This document shows, piece by piece, positions 43,342 to 51,153 of a stretch of DNA of 60,234 bases. Origin of the DNA: an uncultured Rubrobacteraceae bacterium. GTDB taxonomy: Bacteria; Actinomycetota; Rubrobacteria; Rubrobacterales; Rubrobacteraceae. Every line of letters starts with the position of its first letter. Position 1 is the first letter of the stretch. The notes under the pieces are model-generated. The model was given only the letters and a program-made list of their open reading frames with translations. It did no database searches and was not told the DNA's origin. A program made the translations under genes and the position numbers. The DNA lies in NCBI GenBank assembly GCA_902806065.1, contig CADCVE010000106.1, positions 1 to 60,234 of the forward strand, read 5' to 3'.

Positions 43342-43850
43342 TTACACGGAAGACGAGGTGCTCCGAGCTTCGCCGGGCTTACTACCGGATGCCTCCGGTC
43401 TCCCGGCCTGTGCCTTGCCCCCGACCAGGCCTGCCGCCACCGCGCTCATGCCCGCCAGTCCCGCGGCTACGTACATCGCTAGCCCGAAAGCTTCCACGAA
43501 CGCCTCTTCCACGGCCCGCTTTACCGCCGCGGCCGTCTCGCTGCTTACTCCCGCGTGTACTTCCACCCCGCCCAAATCTATCTTCTCGGCCTTCAGTCAT
43601 GCCTGCTGTTCGGGCGTGAGGCCCGGTTCCGGCGCGCGGCTGTCCAGCCCGCTCGTGAAAGCCGCGAAGACAAGGATTCCACGACCCAATGGGTGTCCAT
43701 GGCGGTGGCATCGAACTCTGTTGCAAAGCCGGCAGCAACAAGTTGATCATGGTACTGGTGATAAAGACCATGCCGGAGCCGATGACGGCGGCGGCCAGAA
43801 CCCAGTCCCCGAGATCGGCGAACGAGGAACTATACTCTGGTTGTCGGGTT
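43342..43850 (-). pseudogene. Deleted DHA2-type MFS exporter
   Basis: Remnant of a relative of the exporter at 43984. The N-terminal part reads DWVLAAAVIGSGMVFITSTM and NLLLPALQQS (helix 1 of the family). It then jumps, with a frame change, to LVFAAFTSGLDSR and GLTPEQQA, an in-frame TGA (near 43600), LKAEKIDLGGVEV and the last helix EAFGLAMYVAAGLAGMSAVA. About 360 residues (most membrane helices) are missing. No start codon precedes the first part. It cannot form a transporter. A tandem duplication followed by deletion explains it. Confidence 0.8.
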
Positions 43851-43983
43851 GACTACCGGCGTTTGTCACTCACTGTCTCCTCAAGAGTGGGCTCTCTCCC
43901 GAGCTTCAACCTGGACGCTGTTGGACTGAATCCGTCGCGTGCAATTAGTAACTGTTTCGATGTCCTTCTCTCTACGTGGAAGC

Positions 43984-45627
43984 TTATGCGGGAGCCGAAG
44001 CGCCACGGGCCTCTCCGGGCTCCGGGCCGGGCTCCGCCGCCACCTCCGGCCTCGCCGTTTGTCCCTTGCCCTCGATAAGGATCGCCGCCGCCACGGCGCT
44101 GGCAACCGCGAGCCCCGCCGCTATGTACATCGCCAGCCGGAACGCGCTCAGGAACGATTCGGCTACCGCCTGCTCGATAGCAGCGGCCGTTTCGCCGTCC
44201 ACTCCCTCCGGGACCTCGGCCCCGCCAAGGTCCACCTTCTCGGAATCCAGAGCCGCCTGCTGCTCGAGGCTAAGTCCAAGACCCTCGGTCCTGCTATCCA
44301 GAGCGGCGCTAAAGGCCACGAAGACAAAGATCCCGAGTACCGCTATAGAGAGCAGACCCGCCGTGCGCGACACCGCATTGTTTACACCCGAGGCCAGCCC
44401 CGAGTGCCGGCCCTCGACAGCGTTCAGAGCGGTCGTCGTGAGGGGTGCTATCACCAGGCTCATCCCGAAGCCCTGGACGGCGACCGCCGGAAAGAACGTC
44501 GTCCAGTAAGAACCTTCCGTCCCCGGTAGGGCGAAGAGGATGAAGCCTACGGCGGCGATGGAAGGACCTATTATCAGCGGCAGTTTTGCTCCGTAGCGGG
44601 TCACGAGTCCTCCGGCCCAGCGCGACATCAAGAACGTGATGACTATGAACGGCAGGAACGCGGCCCCCGCCGCCGTCGCCGAGTAACCATGCACCTGGAT
44701 CAAGAGGAACGGAAAGAAGTACAACGACCCACCTAGCCCGGCGTACAGCAGCAGCGTAAGCAGGTTCGCCCCGCTGAAGTTACGGGACTTGAACAGGCTC
44801 AACGGCATCATAGGCTCGTGGCTGCGCCGCTCGACGAAGACGAACGCCGCGAGCGCCAGAAAGCCGACCACGAGGGTGCCCAGGACCAGTGGATCACCAA
44901 AGCCCCGATTGGAGGACTCGATCAAACCATAGACGACACCTCCGAGGCCCAGGGTAGCCAGCAATGCCCCCGGGAAGTCCAGCCTCCTCGCGTCCGGGTC
45001 GCGGCTCTCGGGGACGTGGCGAAACACTATGTAGAGCACCACGGCCGCCAGCGGCACGTTTATGAGGAACGCCGCTCTCCACGAGACGTTCTCGACCAAG
45101 TAGCCGCCGAGGATGGGGCCTAGAGCTGCCGTGATCCCGGAGAACCCCGACCAGGTGCCTATAGCCTTGCCGCGTTGTTCGCCCTCGAAAGAGGCGCTGA
45201 TGATCGACAGGGAACCCGGCACCAGGAGTGCCCCGCCGATGCCCTGTACGGCCCGCGCGGCGATGAGTTGGCCCGGGCTCATAGCGATACCGCATCCTAT
45301 GCTGGCGAGGGCGAAGAGCGCTACTCCCAGAGTGTAGATGCGCTTGCGCCCGTAGTGGTCGCCTAGAGAACCGCCGACCAGGATCAGGGCGGCCAGCAAC
45401 AGCGCGTAGGATTCGACGATCCACTGCGCGTCTATGGCGGTGGCGCCCAACTCCTGCTGTATGGCGGGGAGGGCGACGTTGGTCACCGTGCTGTCGATAA
45501 ACGCCATGCCGGAACCGATGATGGCGCCGGCCAGGATCCAGGGTCCCGACGCTGGCGCGCAAGGAGCTCCGAGCTTACCGGACTGGATGACGCCATCGTC
45601 ACACGGAGGCTTGCCGAGGGTTGCCAC
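43984..45627 (-). CDS. DHA2-family multidrug/MFS exporter (EmrB/QacA type)
   Basis: A 547-residue, 14-helix drug:proton antiporter of the cytoplasmic membrane. Visible signatures: helix 1 DSTVTNVALPAIQQELGA, WIVESYALLLAALILVGGSLGDHYGRKRIY (motif A, near residue 70), RAVQGIGGALLVPGSLSIIS (motif B/C region, near 123), and GPILGGYLVENVSWRAAFLINVP. The C-terminal tail is Pro/Glu/Ala-rich. GTG start at 45627 follows GAGGAGACGG. It lies 53 bases below DUF924 on the same strand and may be the last gene of the kinase operon; a weak intervening signal cannot be excluded. Substrate unknown. Confidence 0.88.
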   Translation of the reverse strand: MATLGKPPCDDGVIQSGKLGAPCAPASGPWILAGAIIGSGMAFIDSTVTNVALPAIQQELGATAIDAQWIVESYALLLAALILVGGSLGDHYGRKRIYTLGVALFALASIGCGIAMSPGQLIAARAVQGIGGALLVPGSLSIISASFEGEQRGKAIGTWSGFSGITAALGPILGGYLVENVSWRAAFLINVPLAAVVLYIVFRHVPESRDPDARRLDFPGALLATLGLGGVVYGLIESSNRGFGDPLVLGTLVVGFLALAAFVFVERRSHEPMMPLSLFKSRNFSGANLLTLLLYAGLGGSLYFFPFLLIQVHGYSATAAGAAFLPFIVITFLMSRWAGGLVTRYGAKLPLIIGPSIAAVGFILFALPGTEGSYWTTFFPAVAVQGFGMSLVIAPLTTTALNAVEGRHSGLASGVNNAVSRTAGLLSIAVLGIFVFVAFSAALDSRTEGLGLSLEQQAALDSEKVDLGGAEVPEGVDGETAAAIEQAVAESFLSAFRLAMYIAAGLAVASAVAAAILIEGKGQTARPEVAAEPGPEPGEARGASAPA

Positions 45628-45680
45628 CTACCGTCTCCTCTCCCACGAGTGCCTCTGAAATCCTACTAGTAACGCCCGCT

Positions 45681-46256
45681 CTAGAAAGACGAGTCCGGTC
45701 CCTTCAGGAACTCCGCCTCCTCGAGAGTAGTCTCCCGACCCAGGATCTGGTTGCGGTGCGGAAATCGCCCGAAGCGCTCGACTATCACCATGTGCCGCAT
45801 CGCATAACCGAGCAGGTCCTCCGACCCGGTCTCCGCGGAGAGCCCCCGGAATAACTCCACCGAGAACCGCTGGTCTTCCAGGTCCTCGCTGTGCATGAAG
45901 GGCATATACAAGAACAGGCGCTGAAAGGACGGTAGCTCCCGGTCGTAAGCGTGCTCCACGGCGTGTCGGGCCGCCGCGAGCGCATCCGCGTCCGTGGCGT
46001 GCGTCTTCGGATCTCCGCGGAACATATTGCGGGGGAACTGATCCAGCGTGATAATGAGGGCCAGGCAGCTTTGCGCTTCGTCCTTCCAGCTCTCCAGCCT
46101 CCCCGCGGCGGCCTCCTCGTGGACGTTTTCGAAGCGGTCCCGGATCTCGCGGTCGAACTCCGCGTCCTTTGTGAACCAGGCCTGACGGTACTCCCCGTAG
46201 CCCTCCTCACCCTCACGCCCGAACCAGAAATCCAGGACCTCTCGCGGCTCGCTCAT
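45681..46256 (-). CDS. DUF924 family protein
   Basis: A 191-residue helical, soluble protein of the DUF924 family, related in fold to TPR proteins; function unknown. Signature blocks: VLDFWFGREGE (residue 7), WFTKDAEFDREIRDRF, LALIITLDQFPRNMFRGDPKTHATDADAL (split across residues 63-92), and RLFLYMPFMHSEDLEDQ. ATG at 46256 overlaps the stop of the cyclase-like gene by 4 bases, so translation is coupled. It is the last clear member of the six-gene operon. Confidence 0.88.
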   Translation of the reverse strand: MSEPREVLDFWFGREGEEGYGEYRQAWFTKDAEFDREIRDRFENVHEEAAAGRLESWKDEAQSCLALIITLDQFPRNMFRGDPKTHATDADALAAARHAVEHAYDRELPSFQRLFLYMPFMHSEDLEDQRFSVELFRGLSAETGSEDLLGYAMRHMVIVERFGRFPHRNQILGRETTLEEAEFLKGPDSSF

Positions 46257-46849
46257 TCGGTGCGGCTCACAACGGTCACTTCATCGTCGCCGCGGCGGGT
46301 TACCGAGGGGAGACCTTCGAGATACGAGCTATACCGGCCGAGCATCCACAGCTCCGGCGTTATCTCTGAGACGAGATCCCCGTCGTCGAAGATGCGCACC
46401 ATGGAGCTCTCTGAGACGACTACCGCTACGGCGTTGGTCCGGTGTGATACGGAGGCCCCGGCCATGTGACGGCTCCCGAGGCCCAGGGGCACGTTGAGGT
46501 TGTCGGAGACGGTGTCTATGTAGCGGGCCGCGGAGAGCACCACGCCTGCGTTCGAGACTACGAATGCCCCGTCGAGTTGGGCCAGCTCTTTCAGAGTCTC
46601 GCGGACGTTCGGGTCGGCGATGTGCTTGGACTCGTCGGGGTGGCCTTGCAGGGGGTCGAGGATGAGAGGGCGCGAGGTCTTTAGCACCGCCTCCGAATCC
46701 CCGACGACGAAGAGCGTACCGATCTTACGCCCTTCGCGACCCTCCCGCGCTATCTCCACCGCCAGCGTCACCGCCTGCTTCAGGATTTTCGTGTCGATCC
46801 CACGCCGCTCGGTGCAGATCTCCTTGAACAGGTCGTTTCTGAGATCCAA
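46253..46849 (-). CDS. DisA-N (diadenylate cyclase-like) domain protein
   Basis: A 198-residue single-domain protein. The DAC fold is seen in LKELAQLDGAFVVSNAG (DGA motif, residues 93-95) and GSRHMAGASVSHRTNAVAVVVSE (residues 125-147). DAC enzymes make c-di-AMP from two ATP; their second motif is normally RHR, while here it reads RHM, so activity is likely but not certain. An N-terminal segment of about 85 residues (LFVVGDS and LILDPLQGH) precedes the core. There is no membrane helix or DNA-binding domain, unlike CdaA or DisA. TTG start; 2 bases from the kinase stop. It may supply the ligand for the kinases in its operon. Confidence 0.75.
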   Translation of the reverse strand: MDLRNDLFKEICTERRGIDTKILKQAVTLAVEIAREGREGRKIGTLFVVGDSEAVLKTSRPLILDPLQGHPDESKHIADPNVRETLKELAQLDGAFVVSNAGVVLSAARYIDTVSDNLNVPLGLGSRHMAGASVSHRTNAVAVVVSESSMVRIFDDGDLVSEITPELWMLGRYSSYLEGLPSVTRRGDDEVTVVSRTE

Positions 46850-46851
46850 TA

Positions 46852-48285
46852 TCAGCCTCCAACTTTGTCGGTTTCGCCGTTCGCTTCGACTCCCGGTGCT
46901 CCTGGTGGTCCGCCCACGGGTAGCCGCACCTTGAAGCTCGTCTCTCCGGGCTGTGAGTCTACCCGGATCTCACCGCCGTGCCCCGCGACTATTCGCCGTA
47001 CGATGTCAAGTCCGAGCCCCGTTCCCTCGCCGACGCCCTTGGTGGTAAAGAATGGCTCGAAGACGCGGTTCTTGAATTCGCGCGAGATGCCCGGCCCATC
47101 GTCGGCGATCTCCACGAGTACGTACTCCCCGTCGCCGGAGGTCTTTACCTTTAGCTTACCGTGCCCGTCCATCGCATCCACGGCGTTATCCACGATATTC
47201 GTCCACACCTGGTTCAACTCCCCGCCGTGCGCGCACAGACGCGGCAACCCCTCCGCATACTCCCGCTCGACCTCGATCCCATTCCTGAGCTTGTGAGCGA
47301 GGATGGTGAGCGTACTCTCCAGCCCCTCGCGCACGTCTACCTCACTCATGGACGTCTTGTCCATGTGCGAATACTCCTTCATCGCCCGCACCAACTCCGA
47401 GATGCGCCCCGTGCTCTGCCCGACTTCATCCACGAGCGCCGCGAGGTTCAGCGTCGCCCCGAGCCACTCCAGAGCCCCGACGAGCCCCTCACCATACAGA
47501 CTATCCGGCCCCGCGGCTAACTCATCCAGCCGTTCGGCGTCCAGATTCGCGGAGACGAGCGTTGGAGCCAGCTTCCAACCATCCTCCAGGCCGTGGTCTT
47601 CCAGCCAGTCCGCGAGCTCGTCCTCCCTGTCGCTCCGTTCGAGCGTGTCCAGGTAGACGGGGCCGCCGGAGCCCTCCGCCACCTCCCGCCCGAGAGCGGC
47701 GAGGTTCTCCTTCTGGGCGGGGGTGAAGCGTGCGTCGTGGGTGAGGGCCATTCTCTGGGTCTTCAGGGTCTCTTCTTGCAGGGCGTCGGCGGCGCGACGC
47801 GCGGCGGCGGCCGGGTTGTTCAACTCGTGGGCGAGGCCGGCGGAGAGCTTGCCCAAAGAAGCCATCTTCTCCTGCTGGCGCAGCCAGGCCTGAGACTCGC
47901 GCATGCGCCGGGCGAGGGTGGAGAGGAAGACGTCGCCGACCTGCGGTCTCTCGCTCGACAGCTTCTGGAAGGATGCCGACGGTATCTCCAGAATGCGGCT
48001 CGGGGCCGCAGCTTGCGCCCGGTGGCGCGAGCTCTTGCCCGTCAGGATCGCAAGCCCACCGGTGAACTCGCCGGGTGGATGGACCGCGATCGTCTCGCCC
48101 TCGCCCTTGAGGGAGATCCGGACCTTACCCTCCAACACCACGTAGAAGCTGTCAACGGACTCCTTCTCGGTAAACAGGTACTCGCCCTCCTCGATGCGTC
48201 TCTCCTTCCCGTAAGGCCGGAGCCACTCCAGTTGCTCGTCCGTAAACTTCGGAAAGACCGCCGTATCGCCCGGCTCGTGCATCAT
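46852..48285 (-). CDS. Histidine kinase with N-terminal cyclic-nucleotide-type domain, 1
   Basis: A 477-residue soluble kinase. Residues 12-130 form a cNMP-binding-type beta barrel (YLFTEKESVDSFYVVLEGKV; PBC region GEFTGGLAIL then SSRHRAQA), linked by a helix to a HisKA box with His153 (LAHELNNPAA), and a GHKL ATPase domain (ELNQVWTNIVDNAVDAM; ADDGPGIS; GEGTGLGLDIV). In CRP the cAMP contacts are Glu72 and Arg82; here the Glu position is Gly but an Arg remains. No transmembrane segment: it senses a cytosolic signal. The 4-base overlap with kinase 2 and 2-base gap to the cyclase-like gene show coupled expression. Confidence 0.88.
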   Translation of the reverse strand: MMHEPGDTAVFPKFTDEQLEWLRPYGKERRIEEGEYLFTEKESVDSFYVVLEGKVRISLKGEGETIAVHPPGEFTGGLAILTGKSSRHRAQAAAPSRILEIPSASFQKLSSERPQVGDVFLSTLARRMRESQAWLRQQEKMASLGKLSAGLAHELNNPAAAARRAADALQEETLKTQRMALTHDARFTPAQKENLAALGREVAEGSGGPVYLDTLERSDREDELADWLEDHGLEDGWKLAPTLVSANLDAERLDELAAGPDSLYGEGLVGALEWLGATLNLAALVDEVGQSTGRISELVRAMKEYSHMDKTSMSEVDVREGLESTLTILAHKLRNGIEVEREYAEGLPRLCAHGGELNQVWTNIVDNAVDAMDGHGKLKVKTSGDGEYVLVEIADDGPGISREFKNRVFEPFFTTKGVGEGTGLGLDIVRRIVAGHGGEIRVDSQPGETSFKVRLPVGGPPGAPGVEANGETDKVGG

Positions 48286-49739
48286 CGGGATACCTCCCGC
48301 GTCTCTCGGGTAGCTCTGTGAGTAGTCTCCTTCTCGGTCCCCGCGCCCGGCGCGAGCGGGAGTCGTACCTGGAAGCGCGTATCATCCGGTTCCGAGACGA
48401 CCCGGATGTCTCCGCCGTGCTGCCCGACGACTATACGGTAACTTATGTCCAGCCCGAGCCCCGTTCCCGCCCCAACCCCCTTCGTGGTGTAGAAAGGCTC
48501 GAAGACCCGCGCCTGAAGCTCCTCGGGGACACCGGGGCCATCGTCGGAGACCTCCACCAGCACCCCGTCGCCCTCGCATGTAGTTCGCAACCGGATGTGG
48601 CCCTGCCCGGATCCATCCTCGACGGCGTCTATGGCGTTGTCTATGAGGTTTGTCCAGACCTGGTTTAGCTCGCCCCTGTAGGCGGTTATGCGTGGTAGGT
48701 TCGGGTCGTACTCGCGCTCGATCTCCACGCTCGGGCCGATCTTGTAGCCGAGGACGGCGAGAGTCTGTTCGATACCCTCGTTTACGTCCACCTCCACGAG
48801 TGGCGCGTGATCCATGTTCGAGTACGACTTGGCCGCCTCGACCAGCGCCGAAATACGCCCCACCCCGGCCTCGGCCTCCTTCAGAAGCCCCGCTGTTACA
48901 ACCGTCGCCCCGAGGTACTCCAGTACGCTCTCCAGAGCCTCCTCCGGCGTGGCGGCTTCTACCTGCATGAGCCATCCGGTAGCCAGACCCGCTCCGACGA
49001 AAGCGGGGGAGAGGTCGAAGCCGTTCTCCAGGCCGCGTTCGTCGAGCCAGGCAGTGATCTCGTCCTCCAGGTCGCCGCGCTGCAGCGTGTCGAGGGCGGG
49101 GGGTGTGGCGGCGCGTGCTAATGCTTCTTCTTCAAGCGTGGCGAGGATTTCGAGATGAGCAGATTGTAGTGCCCGGCCTAGCTCTAGTGCTAGCCTCTTT
49201 GTCGTTTCGATATTTTCGCGCAGGTCGCCGACGGCGCGGCGGCTGGCGGCGGCGGGGTTGTTTAGCTCGTGGGCGAGGCCGGCGGCGAGGGTGCTGAGGG
49301 AGTTTTGCTTCTCGCGTTGGCTGGCGATGGATTGGAGGATCTGGACGCGCTGGGCCATGGTCTCCAGGATCTTGCTGCTGAAGGCCGGATAGATGGTGAG
49401 CATGCGCCTGAATACCGCGTCGGGGAGCAGGAAGAACCGGCAGTCCGTAAGCGCCCGGCCCGTCGCGAGGAAGGGCGTGCCGGAGAGTAGCGGGACTTCG
49501 GCGAAGAACATGCCCTTGCCGTAGACGTTTATTACCACCTCGCTGCCGTCGGCCTTTTTGGTGATCCTGAGCTCGCCTTCGAGGATCACGTACAGGTGCT
49601 CGACCGGCTCCCCCTCCCGGCCGTTTACCTCGCCCGCCCGCACGAACTTCTCCGAACCCTGCTCCGCGACCCATAGCAGCTTGTCATCGGTCAGCCCCTC
49701 GAAGAGCGGGACCTCGCGTAGCTCTTCGAACATCTTCAT
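48282..49739 (-). CDS. Histidine kinase with N-terminal cyclic-nucleotide-type domain, 2
   Basis: A 485-residue paralogue of its neighbours. Domains: cNMP-type barrel (residues 10-135; VEHLYVILEGELRITKK, then FAEVPLLSG), HisKA with His158 (LAAGLAHELNNPAA), and GHKL ATPase (ELNQVWTNLIDNAIDA, SDDGPGVP, GAGTGLGLDIS). In the phosphate-binding cassette Glu is kept (FAEVPLL), but the Arg that contacts cyclic-nucleotide phosphate in CRP is absent (TPFLATGRAL). It probably does not bind cAMP in the usual way. The ATG start overlaps the preceding kinase stop by 4 bases, and the stop overlaps kinase 1. No receiver or membrane segment. Confidence 0.88.
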   Translation of the reverse strand: MKMFEELREVPLFEGLTDDKLLWVAEQGSEKFVRAGEVNGREGEPVEHLYVILEGELRITKKADGSEVVINVYGKGMFFAEVPLLSGTPFLATGRALTDCRFFLLPDAVFRRMLTIYPAFSSKILETMAQRVQILQSIASQREKQNSLSTLAAGLAHELNNPAAASRRAVGDLRENIETTKRLALELGRALQSAHLEILATLEEEALARAATPPALDTLQRGDLEDEITAWLDERGLENGFDLSPAFVGAGLATGWLMQVEAATPEEALESVLEYLGATVVTAGLLKEAEAGVGRISALVEAAKSYSNMDHAPLVEVDVNEGIEQTLAVLGYKIGPSVEIEREYDPNLPRITAYRGELNQVWTNLIDNAIDAVEDGSGQGHIRLRTTCEGDGVLVEVSDDGPGVPEELQARVFEPFYTTKGVGAGTGLGLDISYRIVVGQHGGDIRVVSEPDDTRFQVRLPLAPGAGTEKETTHRATRETREVSR

Positions 49740-51151
49740 GCCGTCTCCTTCACGGGTAGACCCAAGGGTAACCGTACCTCCATGCGGGTCTCGCCGGGCT
49801 CCGAGACCGCCCGTATCTCCCCGCCATGCCTCTCCACCGCCCGACGAGCGATGTCCAGACCCAGCCCGATCCCGGCACCAACCTCCTTCGTCGTGAAGAA
49901 CGGCTCGAAGACGCGGTCCTGTATCTCCTCCGGGATACCCGGGCCGTCATCGGAGATCTCTATTAGCACCCGCCCGTCCGCGCAGGTAGCGGTGCGTATC
50001 CGGATGCTACCGTCGCCGGCCGCGTCTATGGCATTGTCTATGAGGTTGGTCCAGATTTGATTCAACTCGCTCCCGTAGGCGGCGATACGCGGCAGGTTCG
50101 GGCCGTACTCGCGTGTCACGGTGACGTTCTCTTTCCTCAGCTTGTGGCCGAGCATCTTGAGGGTGTTCTCGATGCCCTCGCGCACGTCCACCTCTTCGCG
50201 GGAGGGGGCGTGATCCATGTAGGTGTACTCTTTCACCGCCTCGACCAACTCGGAGATGCGCTCGGAGCCTTCTTCAATCTCCTTCAGTAGCCCGTCCCCC
50301 GTTAGATCCGTCGCGAGCCAGGAGAGCACGCTGCCGAGAGCTTCGGCGGAAACCCGATCTTCCAGTTCTTTCAGCCACCTCTCATTCAGCCCCGCTCCCA
50401 CGAGGGGCGGAGCCAACTCCCAGGCATTTTCGATGCCGCGTTCGTCGAGCCAGTCCGCCACTTCATCCTCCCGGTCGCTGCGTTGCAGGGTGTCGAGTTC
50501 GGGGGACTCTCTCGCCGACCTTGCAATATCTCGGGGTAGGTTGGAGACGTAGGCTCTTTGTTCCGGGTTCAGTTGGCAGGCTAGGTCGAAGGCGTGGGAG
50601 GAGAGGGTGGAGAAGGTTTCGCGGGCGTCTGACGCGCTTCTGCGGACTGCTGCGGCGGGGTTGTTCAGTTCGTGGGCGAGACCGGCGGCCATGTTGCCCA
50701 GGGAGATCAGCCGCGCTTGCTGCTGGGAGACGGATTCGTGGATTTGGGAACGCTCGATAGCGATGGCGAGGACGCTGCGCAGGACCTCGGGGCAGATAGC
50801 GAGCATCTCCCGGAAAGCGTCCGGCTCCAGCTTGAAGAGGTGAAGCTCACTCAGGGCGTAGCCGGTGGTTGGATACGGCGCGTCGAGTAGGAGGATGAGT
50901 TCGGCGAAGACCTCACCCGCGCCAAGCGTCACCGCGTGGACCTCCTGCCCGCCTACCTTGCGCGTCCACTCCGATTGGCCTTCGAGGATGACGTAGAAGC
51001 CGTCGGGAGGATCTCCCTGTGAGGCGATTTTCTGTCCCGGCCGCAGGTAAACCTCCGTGCCTTTGCCGGAGATCCAGGTGAGTTGCTCCCAGGAGAGCCC
51101 CGAGAAGAGCGACACCCGTCGTAGGGCGTCGCTCGTGATAATGCTTTGCAT
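49736..51151 (-). CDS. Histidine kinase with N-terminal cyclic-nucleotide-type domain, 3
   Basis: A 471-residue paralogue. Barrel at residues 12-130 (DGFYVILEGQSEWTRK, then VFAELILLLDAP), HisKA His160 (MAAGLAHELNNPAAAVRRSA), GHKL ATPase (GSELNQIWTNLIDNAIDAA, SDDGPGIP, GAGIGLGLDIA). As in kinase 2 the cassette Arg is missing (YPTTGYAL). It is the first kinase after the receiver-flavoprotein gene, 2 bases away. All three kinases share architecture, so one triplicated ancestor is likely; the sensory domains have diverged most. They would phosphorylate the single receiver in the operon, which is inference. Confidence 0.88.
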   Translation of the reverse strand: MQSIITSDALRRVSLFSGLSWEQLTWISGKGTEVYLRPGQKIASQGDPPDGFYVILEGQSEWTRKVGGQEVHAVTLGAGEVFAELILLLDAPYPTTGYALSELHLFKLEPDAFREMLAICPEVLRSVLAIAIERSQIHESVSQQQARLISLGNMAAGLAHELNNPAAAVRRSASDARETFSTLSSHAFDLACQLNPEQRAYVSNLPRDIARSARESPELDTLQRSDREDEVADWLDERGIENAWELAPPLVGAGLNERWLKELEDRVSAEALGSVLSWLATDLTGDGLLKEIEEGSERISELVEAVKEYTYMDHAPSREEVDVREGIENTLKMLGHKLRKENVTVTREYGPNLPRIAAYGSELNQIWTNLIDNAIDAAGDGSIRIRTATCADGRVLIEISDDGPGIPEEIQDRVFEPFFTTKEVGAGIGLGLDIARRAVERHGGEIRAVSEPGETRMEVRLPLGLPVKETA

Positions 51152-51153
51152 CG

